From NCBI RefSeq assembly GCF_037081775.1, contig NZ_JBAMHQ010000003.1:1-52063 (forward strand): DNA of 52,063 nt, in the 5' to 3' direction. Both the position numbers and the translations under genes were made by a program. Below, piece after piece: positions 17,870 to 26,122 of this stretch. The notes beneath the pieces were generated by a model, which did not search any database, was not told where the DNA came from, and worked only from the letters and a program-made list of their open reading frames with translations. Source of the DNA: Haladaptatus sp. ZSTT2. GTDB taxonomy: Archaea > Halobacteriota > Halobacteria > Halobacteriales > Halococcaceae. Position 1 is the first letter of the stretch, and each line of letters begins with the position of its first letter.

Positions 17870-18994
17870 TCACTCGCCAAGAAGGTCGTCGACTTGCTTC
17901 GCGGTTTCAGCTGCTTGGATGTCGGAGTACGACTCGTGGGTCGTCTCGATGCTCGCGTGTCGGAGTGCTGATTGGGCGAGTTCGGCGTGGCCGCTCGCGT
18001 AGAGTTCGTGACCAAGCCCTCGACGGGCACCGTGTGGCTTCAGGTAGTCACCGTCGACGTCGAGGTCAGCGTCATCACACAGCCGCTTCATCAGGTTGCG
18101 AGCACCGTTCGTCGAGAGCGCTGGTGGGATGATCCCATGTTCTCGGAGCACCGTCTCGATATCGCTGCGCTCGAGAATGGTCTCGATCTCGTCGTCCGAA
18201 ACTCCCTCGTGGGCAAGCTGCTCGCGAACGGCGCGATATTTCGACGGGACGTGGCCGCTGGGAAAGACCGGCCACTCGTCAGTCGGTGGATCGAGGACAG
18301 TCCTGTACCGCTCTAATGCCGTGGCGGCCCGCTCGGGAAGCTGTGCGTACTCGTACTCTCGTGACTTCCCGAGGACGCGGACGGCACCGGAGTCGAGTTG
18401 GACGTCTCCCCAGGTGATGCCGTTGCGCTTGTCGTCCGAGGGTTCAGCGAACACCTCCGCGCCGCGAACGCCCGAGAGTCCCAGGAGATAGACGATTGCT
18501 CGGTCGCGAAAGGCCCGCTCACGACTCACGTCCGCTTCCTCGTCAAGGGCGTGGTCGACACGTTCGTCGACATAGCGCATGATCGCCCGCCGCTCCTTTT
18601 CCCGCCAGAACTGCCGGTCGGCGTCACCGAGATCCTCGGGGAGCTCGTCGGTGGCACGCTTCGCTTTGGCCGGATTCGTATCGAGGAGTTCGTCTGCCAC
18701 GCAGAACGTGAGGAACGCGCGGACGTACGCGTAGTAGGTGGTCGCGGTACTCGCTTTCAAATCACCGTCGCGGGCCTGCTTTTTGAGATGACGCGCGTAT
18801 CGGCGGCAGTCGAGGACGTCCAGGTCCTCGAGGTCCGTCACACCGCGCTCCTCGCGCAGCCAGGTTCGCCACGTCGCGAGGGTCGACGCGAAGTTCTTCC
18901 TGGAGTTACCAGCCTCGACACTGTCGAGGTACTGCTGGATGGCCGTCTCGACCGGTGTTCCCCCGGGTGTAGCGTCGCCCTCGTCGGGTTCCAT
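17870..18994 (-). CDS. Tyrosine recombinase/integrase (XerC/D-like)
   Basis: 374 aa from ATG at 18994 (MEPDEGDA); the frame is open to 19063. An N-terminal SAM-like domain (about 20-110) is followed by the catalytic domain with GLSGVRGAEVF (first Arg), VRVLGKSREYEY (Lys), LKPHGARRG (HxxR), ALRHASIETTHESY (His and the nucleophilic Tyr). All residues are in place, so it should be active. Codon use is more GC-rich than in neighbouring genes. It could resolve plasmid multimers, integrate the plasmid, or act in trans on the small islands at 29.4 and 39.7 kb, which carry no recombinase of their own. Confidence 0.92.
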   Translation of the reverse strand: MEPDEGDATPGGTPVETAIQQYLDSVEAGNSRKNFASTLATWRTWLREERGVTDLEDLDVLDCRRYARHLKKQARDGDLKASTATTYYAYVRAFLTFCVADELLDTNPAKAKRATDELPEDLGDADRQFWREKERRAIMRYVDERVDHALDEEADVSRERAFRDRAIVYLLGLSGVRGAEVFAEPSDDKRNGITWGDVQLDSGAVRVLGKSREYEYAQLPERAATALERYRTVLDPPTDEWPVFPSGHVPSKYRAVREQLAHEGVSDDEIETILERSDIETVLREHGIIPPALSTNGARNLMKRLCDDADLDVDGDYLKPHGARRGLGHELYASGHAELAQSALRHASIETTHESYSDIQAAETAKQVDDLLGE

Positions 18995-19382
18995 GGTTCG
19001 TGCTCGACCGACGGCGGCGACCCATGTAAATCTACTGTGTACAACTGGGATAATACACAGCAATTCTAAATTCTTAAATTCTTCCTATATCGAAGGGTAC
19101 ACAGGCTATAACGGTGATATTCTATTTTATGAACTGTATGTGGCTATACAAAATGCCGGGTGGGCTGAGGCCACAGATTCGGAGGATTCGTAGCTACAAA
19201 TCATCATCATCATGGCCGACTGGCTGCGAAAAAGACGCCTAATCGGTAGGGAGCGAGGGATTGGCGGATTCATCCTTGATGAAGACGACGTGAATCCCTA
19301 ATACAGCCTCCAGTCGGTCACGATTCCCGCACATGTGGTATTTGGCTGCCGAGACAACCTTTTCGAGAGTATTGGAATGCGG
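18995..19382. other. AT-rich intergenic stretch
   Basis: About 390 bp. A 29-codon frame (19214-19303 region, starting MADWLRKRR) is open but too short to support. No repeat shared with other gaps and no tRNA-like end was found beside the recombinase gene. Confidence 0.4.
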
Positions 19383-19886
19383 TCAATCCGTTTGAATACG
19401 GCCGAACGGCGGTTCTAGATCGGACTCTAAGCGGAATAATTCTTCCAATGTGCTTTTGGTAATTTCTGGGTGGCGGTACATCGCCCGGCCGATTGTTTGG
19501 AAGCGTTCGTCAGCCGTGGTCCAGTTTCGTATCTCTTCTAGATCGAAGTCGGGGTCATCGCGGTAGTCTCGAAGTTCCCACGCCACACTGCGAGCCTCGT
19601 CGATTGTCAACCGGACGTCGTCAACAGCGGTCGGATTCTCTAGCTCGCCGTGGTTGCCGATCTCGGTGTTTGTTAGCGCTGAAATGTTACTGATGAGGTT
19701 TTGACTGAGTTCAGTCACGTCTGCTTTCAGCTTCTCGTCGTGATGGGCTGCGACGAGTTGTAAGTACAAGAGCGCCGACATGGTATCCTGCGATACATAC
19801 ACGACTTGGTGGACGGATTGGACGTTCTCGAACGCTTCGTACGCGTCTTCGAGCTGAATTTGCGCTTCTGTCAGGATATCTCCCAT
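19383..19886 (-). CDS. Hypothetical helical protein
   Basis: 167 aa from ATG at 19886 (MGDILTEAQ); the longer open frame would run into the helicase gene. Almost entirely helical, e.g. QIQLEDAYEAFENVQSV and SALLYLQLVAAHHDEKL. No family recognised. It lies 70 bp downstream of the DNA2-like helicase on the same strand and may be co-transcribed with it. Helical small partners of this kind accompany many defence helicases, but this one carries no diagnostic motif. Confidence 0.65.
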   Translation of the reverse strand: MGDILTEAQIQLEDAYEAFENVQSVHQVVYVSQDTMSALLYLQLVAAHHDEKLKADVTELSQNLISNISALTNTEIGNHGELENPTAVDDVRLTIDEARSVAWELRDYRDDPDFDLEEIRNWTTADERFQTIGRAMYRHPEITKSTLEELFRLESDLEPPFGRIQTD

Positions 19887-19956
19887 CAAATCGAACGACA
19901 AAATGTGCTCGTATATACTTTCTCCCCCTGGTTGGCGGACTATGGGCGCTGAGAGA

Positions 19957-22272
19957 TCAACGTGATCTCGATACCAGCACGTCCTTTTCGATAAAGTACT
20001 CACTAAGACGGGCGAATGTGTCCGCACAACTGTCTTCCTCGTCTCGAAACGCTGCGGTGTTCGAGAGCGTGTCCCAATCACCGATCACCACAAGTCGCTT
20101 TTTCGCACGAGTGAGGGCAACGTTCAGCCGTTTGCGGCCATCATCCCGAGGTGATTCAAGGAATCCAGAATCGTTGCTTGCATTCGACCGGACAAACGAC
20201 ACGATAATCACTTCTCGCTGACCACCCTGGAACTTGTCAATGGTTTCGACGTCAACACCGTTCCCGACTTCGCTATCAAGTTCCGTCCGAATTTGACTAC
20301 GAATGTAATCCCGTTGCGCGCTATACCCAGTAATCACCCCGACATCTGATGGAGCCACACCATGTTGAAGCGCCTTGTTCACTTGCGCAACCACGTATTG
20401 TGCTTCTGTAGGGTTGTAGTAGGAATAATCGTCCTGTTGCTCATCGCCAGAATCATCGATCCCAAGCAGCGGTGTGAGCCCATCAATGGTCTCGGCCCGA
20501 TTTGCTTCTCCATGTTCGAGGTTCCCGTCGTAGAACTCCTGACTGGCGAACGCTGCAATGTCCTCATGCATACGGTATTGCCGATGGAGGGTCTGCGCGA
20601 GGTCGTCCCCGTATACGTTCAAGAGGTGCTCGAAAAGCGACGTGTGTAGCTCTTGATCTCGCATCTCAGGGTCAGACACAAATGGTGGGAGTTGTTTGTG
20701 ATCACCCGCAAGCACGGTCCGGAGACCATATGGACGGGGGTACTCCTCATCCTCGTCTAGTCGGCGTCCCCGACCGAATGGAACTGCCGTTGCAGGCCCT
20801 GAAGCTTGCGTCGCTTCGTCAATCACCACCAAGTCGAATGCGATCTCGCTCTGGTTTTCCAGCGTCGCAGCAGTATTGGTCGTTGAAGCAATGATATCAG
20901 TATCACCAAGGTTCCCATTCAACTGGTTTGACTGTTGGAAATACCGCCTGCCTACGAAGCTATTGACATCTCGCCTTGAACTTCCGACTCGAGCCATCGA
21001 TACATCGAGATCGTCAAATTCCTCTACCACGTTGTGGAGCGACGCCCGATCAATTTCGTTCTCAGTGCTTTCCCCGGCTACGATGTTATCGACTGCCTGG
21101 TTAGAATGAGCGCAGACAAGCACTCGTTGGCCCTGCTTCACTGCATGAGCGACAACCGTGACAAGCGTCCGTGTTTTCCCCGTCCCCGGTGGGCCATGAA
21201 TACAAAAGACGTCATCCGTTCGTAGTGCGTCCACAGCGGCGCGTTCTTGATACGTGTTCAAGTTGAGGAACGACTCGAACTTTTCCCGTAGAGGTGAGCA
21301 GAACGAGATCTCGCGGTTCCCAGCGAGAAGATCACGGTGGTTGGCCGCAATCGACTCAAATGCTTCGTACTCTCGTTTTTCGGCGATCCCTTTCGTTATC
21401 ACACGAAGAGAGCACTCATCGATTCCACCAAGGTTGACGTCACTGAAGTCAACCGCACCGAAAGCAGGGTCGATAGTAATAGACGATGATCCAATCGCCG
21501 TTACCAGTCCATCGAGATACGTCTCCTCACCCGTATTGGACTCCCACACAAGTAGCACGGTATTCCCTTCGAAAACACCGTACTCGCTTTGAACCTGATT
21601 ATACCTCTGCCCGGGCGAATTCGCAGGTGGGACGTAGACGCTACAGGAGATTTCGCTACCTTGGACTCTCGGTCGCGCGGACTGGATCTTCCCACCACCC
21701 GAACTCTCAACTTCTACCCCTCGGCTAACGACCGTGTCTAACTCCTCTTCATGGGTTCGAAGGAGTTCAGTCCGAACGAATTGAAGCGTATCGTTGACGT
21801 AATCGGTGTAGTCCTCGTCGTCCAAGGCCTGCTGAGCGGTAATCGGCTCAGATCTGTACGGAGGTCGATCATCGATCAAATCCAACTCGACGTCGTCTGG
21901 CAGATCGAAATGGCGATCCCAAAATCTGAGTCTGTAAGCCAATCCCGACCGAGCAGCCTCTTCGAACTCAATAAATTCGTCGAGATCTCCTTCTGTGTCG
22001 TAGTAATGCAGTGCTTCGCCGTACTCGTCCTTCCGATAGGCGATATACTCACCCGTCAGCTCGGGGTGGTCTGTCTCATGGACCGGAAGCATAACGACAT
22101 CACCCGTTCCAAGCCCCCGCCGGTTAAACACGGTAACGAGGTGGTCGAGAGCCACATCGGGGTCACCGTTCTGCCAGAGATCGCAAATCTCCGCGTCGTC
22201 TGTTGAAAGTTCTATTTGAGTTGGCGAGTTAGAACGTAGTTGAGCCGCGATATCTTCCAAATACGTATCCAT
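19957..22272 (-). CDS. DNA2/UPF1-like SF1B helicase
   Basis: 771 aa from ATG at 22272 (a GTG two codons earlier is an alternative). The first 320 residues carry no motif I know. Then SF1B motifs follow: FCIHGPPGTGKTRTLV (I), FDLVVIDEATQASG (II), TVLAGDHKQLPPFV (III), LHRQYRMHEDIAAF (IV), VETIDKFQGGQREVIIVSF (V), LNVALTRAKKRLVVIGD (VI). This set matches UPF1/DNA2/SMUBP2-type helicases with an OB-like N-terminal part. No nuclease domain is visible. It is downstream of, and on the same strand as, the minus-strand CBASS operon (70 bp gap), so it may be part of the same transcript. Confidence 0.9.
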   Translation of the reverse strand: MDTYLEDIAAQLRSNSPTQIELSTDDAEICDLWQNGDPDVALDHLVTVFNRRGLGTGDVVMLPVHETDHPELTGEYIAYRKDEYGEALHYYDTEGDLDEFIEFEEAARSGLAYRLRFWDRHFDLPDDVELDLIDDRPPYRSEPITAQQALDDEDYTDYVNDTLQFVRTELLRTHEEELDTVVSRGVEVESSGGGKIQSARPRVQGSEISCSVYVPPANSPGQRYNQVQSEYGVFEGNTVLLVWESNTGEETYLDGLVTAIGSSSITIDPAFGAVDFSDVNLGGIDECSLRVITKGIAEKREYEAFESIAANHRDLLAGNREISFCSPLREKFESFLNLNTYQERAAVDALRTDDVFCIHGPPGTGKTRTLVTVVAHAVKQGQRVLVCAHSNQAVDNIVAGESTENEIDRASLHNVVEEFDDLDVSMARVGSSRRDVNSFVGRRYFQQSNQLNGNLGDTDIIASTTNTAATLENQSEIAFDLVVIDEATQASGPATAVPFGRGRRLDEDEEYPRPYGLRTVLAGDHKQLPPFVSDPEMRDQELHTSLFEHLLNVYGDDLAQTLHRQYRMHEDIAAFASQEFYDGNLEHGEANRAETIDGLTPLLGIDDSGDEQQDDYSYYNPTEAQYVVAQVNKALQHGVAPSDVGVITGYSAQRDYIRSQIRTELDSEVGNGVDVETIDKFQGGQREVIIVSFVRSNASNDSGFLESPRDDGRKRLNVALTRAKKRLVVIGDWDTLSNTAAFRDEEDSCADTFARLSEYFIEKDVLVSRSR

Positions 22273-22342
22273 TATCACTCGCCGTGGTTTTCAAACACAA
22301 AAATCGTACTGTTCGGTCGGGCTTCGAACCAGACTCAGAGGG

Positions 22343-22618
22343 TCAGACACCGCCAACGCCATCGTCATCGTCGTCAGTCGAGAGGACGAGACCCGCCAGA
22401 CCGCCGATCAACGCACCGGCTGGCCCACCGATGGCGAAACCAGCCGCGGCCCCGCCCGCACCCCCGAGTGTCTGGCGCTGGCCCTGCGTCAACTTCTCGT
22501 GCATCCCGCGACTGACAGTCCCCGATCCGTTGCACTTGGGACAGTCACCGTAGCCTGTCTGCGGGTCAGCCGTTGCACCACTCCCGTTGCAGGTGGGGCA
22601 CTTCTTCGTCTCAGTCAT
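22343..22618 (-). CDS. Small zinc-finger plus glycine-zipper protein
   Basis: 91 aa. The N-terminus has two DnaJ-type half fingers, CPTCNGSG and CPKCNGSG (residues about 7-34), enough for one zinc site. The C-terminal half is a glycine-zipper hydrophobic stretch (GGAGGAAAGFAIGGPAGALIGG) followed by an acidic tail, so it probably inserts in or sits against the membrane. It lies 38 bp downstream of the Cap15-like gene on the same strand, inside the CBASS operon. It is not a known CBASS component; it could be a chaperone-like or membrane accessory of the effector. Confidence 0.75.
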   Translation of the reverse strand: MTETKKCPTCNGSGATADPQTGYGDCPKCNGSGTVSRGMHEKLTQGQRQTLGGAGGAAAGFAIGGPAGALIGGLAGLVLSTDDDDDGVGGV

Positions 22619-22656
22619 AATCGGTAGTGTCTGTCAAGATGGCAAAGATGTTCCGG

Positions 22657-23301
22657 TCAGTCGGCCCGTTCGAAGTACATGAGACCGTTGTTCTCACGTC
22701 CAGGGCCAGTGTAGTAGAGCCCTTCGAGGGTCTCTGTGTCGCTCTCATCACGGTATTCGAGGGACGCAGTTCCGAAGTGCATGTTCAGCCCCTTGACGAG
22801 TGGCGAGCCCTCGTTCTCGTACTGGTAACTGACACTTGGCCACTTTCCTTCGTCAGTCAGCATCGTCGCACCGTTGCTGTCTGAAGGCGTCTGCGTCGTC
22901 TCGAAGTGGACGTTGATCTTTCGCCACGTCTGATCGATGTCAAGCCAGGCCTTCAGTTTCTGGCCATCCTGGCTGTGGTCGTTATCGGGATGAAGCGCCT
23001 CGTCGGGGATTTCTCCTTCATACGATGTGACGATCCACCCCTCCCACTTCCCGTTAAGATTTGGAACGCAAGTGATACCGAGCGCCTGGGCGATTCGAGT
23101 CTTCCAGAACCACCGGTCGTGGATCTTCCAGACAGCAGCGAAGGCGAGTCCCCATGAGACAACGAATCCCGCCGCAAATGGAAGGACAGTTGAGAGCGCC
23201 GAGGTAACCAGCTCGACGAGGATCGTGATGCCGTAGGCGAGCAAAGCCAGGCCGCCGTATATCTTCGGGCGGAGATCATTGTCCGTGGAGTACGTGTGCA
23301 T
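22657..23301 (-). CDS. cap15: CBASS effector, Cap15-like (two TM helices plus beta-barrel)
   Basis: 214 aa. Two transmembrane helices lie in residues about 13-60 (IYGGLALLAYGITILVEL and a second Leu/Ala/Phe-rich one). They are followed by a beta-barrel with the pattern I recall for Cap15 nucleotide-receptor domains: LNGKWEGWIVTSYEG, a W-x-K-I-N-V-H-F-E-T strand, a SxSxxA turn, an SYQYENE strand, and LEGLYYTGPGR near the end. Known Cap15 proteins oligomerise in the membrane after binding a cyclic nucleotide and kill the infected cell. The start is 3 bp after the CD-NTase stop. A second, diverged copy faces it at 25234-25920. Confidence 0.85.
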   Translation of the reverse strand: MHTYSTDNDLRPKIYGGLALLAYGITILVELVTSALSTVLPFAAGFVVSWGLAFAAVWKIHDRWFWKTRIAQALGITCVPNLNGKWEGWIVTSYEGEIPDEALHPDNDHSQDGQKLKAWLDIDQTWRKINVHFETTQTPSDSNGATMLTDEGKWPSVSYQYENEGSPLVKGLNMHFGTASLEYRDESDTETLEGLYYTGPGRENNGLMYFERAD

Positions 23302-23304
23302 AGG

Positions 23305-24186
23305 TTACCAGTTGTCCCAGAGTGTGACCATCGCGTCGATGTACCGGCCCGCGTACCGGGTGTTCCACTCCGCGGGGCCCGACCCGAATATGTCGGTGAT
23401 GCCGTTCTGGCAGGTCCAGTCACTATAGTCCGTCGAATTCAGGTATCGGAGAATTTTCGCGACTCGGTCCTGTTTGTTATAGGTATATCGTCCGTCTGGG
23501 ACGTTGTACAGGAGGTTCTCGATGAAGTACGATGGGACGTTCTCCTTGTTCAGTTCGTTATTATCGACGAGGTAGTTCCGTGCGCGCTTGAAGATGCGCA
23601 CGGTCTCTTTGAACCGGTTGCTGGTGCTTGACTGCCTGGTGCTGCCGTTGTTGATGTGTTGTTTCGGGTAGTTTACGATCTTCGTGTTGTTGAGGTTGAA
23701 GAACGCGATGCCCGAGTGGTAGCCGTTCGGATAGTGGTAGTAGTCGCGGTGGTCCGCACAGACGAGCACGTCGGCGTCCAGCGGCAGTTTACCCGCTTCC
23801 ACTTCGATTGCTTTCCCGACCGGATCGACAGCCGAGGAGCCGAAGCGCGACTCCAGTACGTCAACGACATCGGACCGGAACTCGTGCCAGCTGTAGTCCG
23901 GGTCGCCGGAGTTGCGCCGCCAATGATCCCGCTCGGCGGGGCTGAGCCCGGACAGATCAACGTAGTACATGTCCGTAAGCTGGACCACGATGTCCACATC
24001 GGAACTGGCCCGGACGATGGTGTAGTTCGCATAGGAGCCCTGCAGATAGGTGTCGAAGTCCGCGTGGGCGAGCGTTTCGCTGGACTGCAATTCCTTCTGG
24101 ATTCGGCTGTGGGTCCGCTTCGCGGAATCGATGGGGGCGCTCTCGTATTGCGCCCACGATTCCAGTGTCCCTGTATCTATCGGCAT
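23305..24186 (-). CDS. CD-NTase, cyclic-nucleotide synthase of CBASS operon A
   Basis: 293 aa. Nucleotidyltransferase active site: QGSYANYTIVRASSDVDIVV gives G50-S51 and Asp63/Asp65; the third acid is in LPLDADVLVC (Asp137/139). The C-terminal helical core ends FGSGPAEWNTRYAGRYIDAM. This is the CD-NTase/OAS-like layout, and the directly following Cap15-like gene makes the assignment firm. On phage attack it should make a cyclic oligonucleotide that opens the effector. Start ATG at 24186. It shares the 158-bp divergent control region with CD-NTase B and aligns with it from the first residues (MxIDxxTLESW). Confidence 0.9.
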   Translation of the reverse strand: MPIDTGTLESWAQYESAPIDSAKRTHSRIQKELQSSETLAHADFDTYLQGSYANYTIVRASSDVDIVVQLTDMYYVDLSGLSPAERDHWRRNSGDPDYSWHEFRSDVVDVLESRFGSSAVDPVGKAIEVEAGKLPLDADVLVCADHRDYYHYPNGYHSGIAFFNLNNTKIVNYPKQHINNGSTRQSSTSNRFKETVRIFKRARNYLVDNNELNKENVPSYFIENLLYNVPDGRYTYNKQDRVAKILRYLNSTDYSDWTCQNGITDIFGSGPAEWNTRYAGRYIDAMVTLWDNW

Positions 24187-24344
24187 TAATGGGAGTTACA
24201 CGCCTCTTTCTGACCGACCGCTAAAACCCCCCCGATTCCACTTCCACCGTGCTCTGCGAACCGTTAAGGGACCGTAGCAGGCAATTAGAATCGTGACCGT
24301 CCCGTCTCCTATCGAAACTCTGCCAATTTCTCTTGGTGGTGGCT
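24187..24344. promoter_or_regulatory. Shared control region of two divergent CBASS operons
   Basis: Only 158 bp separate the start codons of the two CD-NTase genes, so both promoters lie here back to back. A TATA-like GTTTTAGC is readable on the minus strand (about 24218-24225), some 32-39 bp before the first start. I see no operator-like dyad and no regulator gene beside it. Confidence 0.55.
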
Positions 24345-25250
24345 ATGGCAATCGATGAGGATACCCTCGAAAGCTGGACCGACCCGAAGCGAGCCGCCGT
24401 GAAATCAGCGGAGAAAACTCACAAGAAGATCCGGAACGCGCTCAACGACAGCGATACGCTCGCTGACGTCGAGTTCCACGACTTCCTCCAAGGGTCGTAC
24501 GCGAACCACACGATCATCCGCGATTCGAGCGACGTCGATATCGTCGTTCGCCTCGACGAGTTCCAGTACTTCAACCTCCACGACCTCGACCCGGAAGACC
24601 AGGAGGATGTAGATGTCGAAGATTACGATTACGACTACGACGAGTTCCGAGACGACGTGCTGAGCGTTCTGCAGGACACCTACCCTGAGGGGACGTTCGA
24701 CCCGTCCGGGAACGCTATCGAGATTTCGGCACCGGGTCTACCACTCGACGCCGACGTGCTGGTATGCGTTCAGTACAAGCACTACTACAACTATCCCCAA
24801 GGGTACGATGGGATCCTTTTCTGGCCGACCGATTCGATCTCCTCGGTCGTGAACTATCCGACGCGACACAAGGACCACGGATCGGACAAGCAGGACGACA
24901 CCGACGACCTGTATAAAGAGACTGTGCGGATGTTCAAGAACGCCCGCAAGGAGATCGTCGCGGACGGGTACATCACCGACGACATCGTAGCGTCCTACTT
25001 CATCGAGTGTCTCCTGTACAACGTCCCACCGGGCCGGTACGTGGACGACCTGCAAGAACGGTATGTCAAGATCGTCGATTACCTGAAGGACGCGGACTTC
25101 TCCGGGTGGAAGTGCCAAAATGGTGTGACCGATCTCTTCGGGCGTGGCCGCACGAAGTGGGACACCTGGCACGCCAAGCTGTTCGTCGATGCTTTGGAAA
25201 CGTACTGGGAGAACGCCAGCACCAACAGCATAAATGCACGTCTATTCTAG
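24345..25250 (+). CDS. CD-NTase, cyclic-nucleotide synthase of CBASS operon B
   Basis: 301 aa from ATG at 24345 (MAIDEDTLESW), chosen because it lines up with CD-NTase A; upstream TTG/GTG codons are open. Active-site signature QGSYANHTIIRDSSDVDIVV has G50-S51 and Asp63/Asp65 at the same numbers as A; the third acid is in LPLDADVLVC. An acidic insert DYDYDYDEFRDD follows around residue 92. The end matches A too (FGRGRTKWDTWHAKLFVDAL). So A and B are diverged paralogues, each with its own effector. The stop overlaps the next gene by 17 bp. Confidence 0.9.
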   Translation: MAIDEDTLESWTDPKRAAVKSAEKTHKKIRNALNDSDTLADVEFHDFLQGSYANHTIIRDSSDVDIVVRLDEFQYFNLHDLDPEDQEDVDVEDYDYDYDEFRDDVLSVLQDTYPEGTFDPSGNAIEISAPGLPLDADVLVCVQYKHYYNYPQGYDGILFWPTDSISSVVNYPTRHKDHGSDKQDDTDDLYKETVRMFKNARKEIVADGYITDDIVASYFIECLLYNVPPGRYVDDLQERYVKIVDYLKDADFSGWKCQNGVTDLFGRGRTKWDTWHAKLFVDALETYWENASTNSINARLF

Positions 25251-25920
25251 CGATAACGAGTTCCGCCCGACGTTCCTAGCGACCCTGGGCGTCGTCGCGT
25301 TCGTCGTCGTGATCGCACTGAACGCTTACGTCTTCCCGTGGCTCTACCAGCAAATCCCGTTCGAAATTCCATCACTGATAGTTCCCGGTCTCGCCTTCGG
25401 GGTTGTGTTCGGCCTGTTTCGCCGAGTGTTCGACCGACGGCTGTGGAACAAGGCCTGGATGCCAGACTTCATTGCCGCCGTTCCCGATCTCACTGGCCAC
25501 TGGGAGGGCGGAATCAAGACCAGCTACGAGGGTGAAATCTCAGACGACTACCTCGCCGACGGAGGCCATCGGCCGATGACGGCTACACTGGACATCGAGC
25601 AGACGTGGAGCAAGATCATCATCCACTTCGAAACAGATCGTTCTCAGTCGGTCAGCACGGCGGCCAACTTCCAGACCGAGGGGACGCTCCATCCAAAGCT
25701 CTCATACCTATTCGAGAACGAGGGTGCAGATGTTGACGAGCAGGCGGCAGACGAAGGACCATACGACGGGACGACACGGTTCACGTATCGGGAATCGAAC
25801 GACCGACTCGTGGGCTATTACTACACTGGGCCTGCCCGTGCTTCGGAGCAAGGCGATGGCCAAAAGACGACGTATGGGACAGCGGAGTTCACTCGTATGA
25901 GCGACGAGTCCCAGAAATAG
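25234..25920 (+). CDS. cap15: CBASS effector, Cap15-like (second copy)
   Basis: 228 aa. The opening MHVYSSDNEFRP matches MHTYSTDNDLRP of the other effector. Two TM helices (about residues 14-62) precede a beta-barrel: LTGHWEGGIKTSYEG, WSKIIIHFETDRSQS, LSYLFENEG, LVGYYYTGPAR, YGTAEFTRM. An extra acidic loop (DVDEQAADEGPYD) sits before the last strands. Same predicted membrane-disrupting role as copy A, driven by CD-NTase B. The gene begins inside the CD-NTase reading frame, so the pair is translationally coupled. Confidence 0.85.
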   Translation: MHVYSSDNEFRPTFLATLGVVAFVVVIALNAYVFPWLYQQIPFEIPSLIVPGLAFGVVFGLFRRVFDRRLWNKAWMPDFIAAVPDLTGHWEGGIKTSYEGEISDDYLADGGHRPMTATLDIEQTWSKIIIHFETDRSQSVSTAANFQTEGTLHPKLSYLFENEGADVDEQAADEGPYDGTTRFTYRESNDRLVGYYYTGPARASEQGDGQKTTYGTAEFTRMSDESQK

Positions 25921-25922
25921 TG

Positions 25923-26024
25923 TTAACGCACTGCTTGGTTTGGAACTCGTGGCCGGTCGTTTTCCCAAGAGGCGGCATCAGCGAGTTCCACGAGATCGGT
26001 AATCCGCTGGTCAAACACGTTCAT
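25923..26024 (-). CDS. Very short ORF, possibly a truncated gene
   Basis: 33 codons from ATG at 26024, opening MNVFDQRITDLVELADAASW, a plausible amphipathic helical start. It ends 3 bp from the stop of the Cap15-like gene. That may be the remaining N-terminus of a backbone gene cut off when the CBASS block arrived, or a small complete gene. No evidence separates the two. Confidence 0.3.
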   Translation of the reverse strand: MNVFDQRITDLVELADAASWENDRPRVPNQAVR

Positions 26025-26082
26025 GCGTGATATTGAGGAGCAGCTGACGCAACGCTAGCTTCCCAGGGCTTTGGTCTAGCCC

Positions 26083-26109
26083 ATTCTTAACATTAAGAAT
26101 AAGATTAAG
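26083..26109. repeat. AT-rich dyad, copy 8
   Basis: Contains ATTAAGAATAAGATTAAG, very close to copy 5 at 16977. Just downstream of the SWIM gene, at the border of the CBASS block. Confidence 0.5.
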
Positions 26110-26122
26110 TACTGCTGACATC

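Noticed and set aside
18995-19382. tRNA-like attachment site beside the recombinase gene
   Set aside because: Looked for a tRNA 3' end or T-loop in the gap; found neither.
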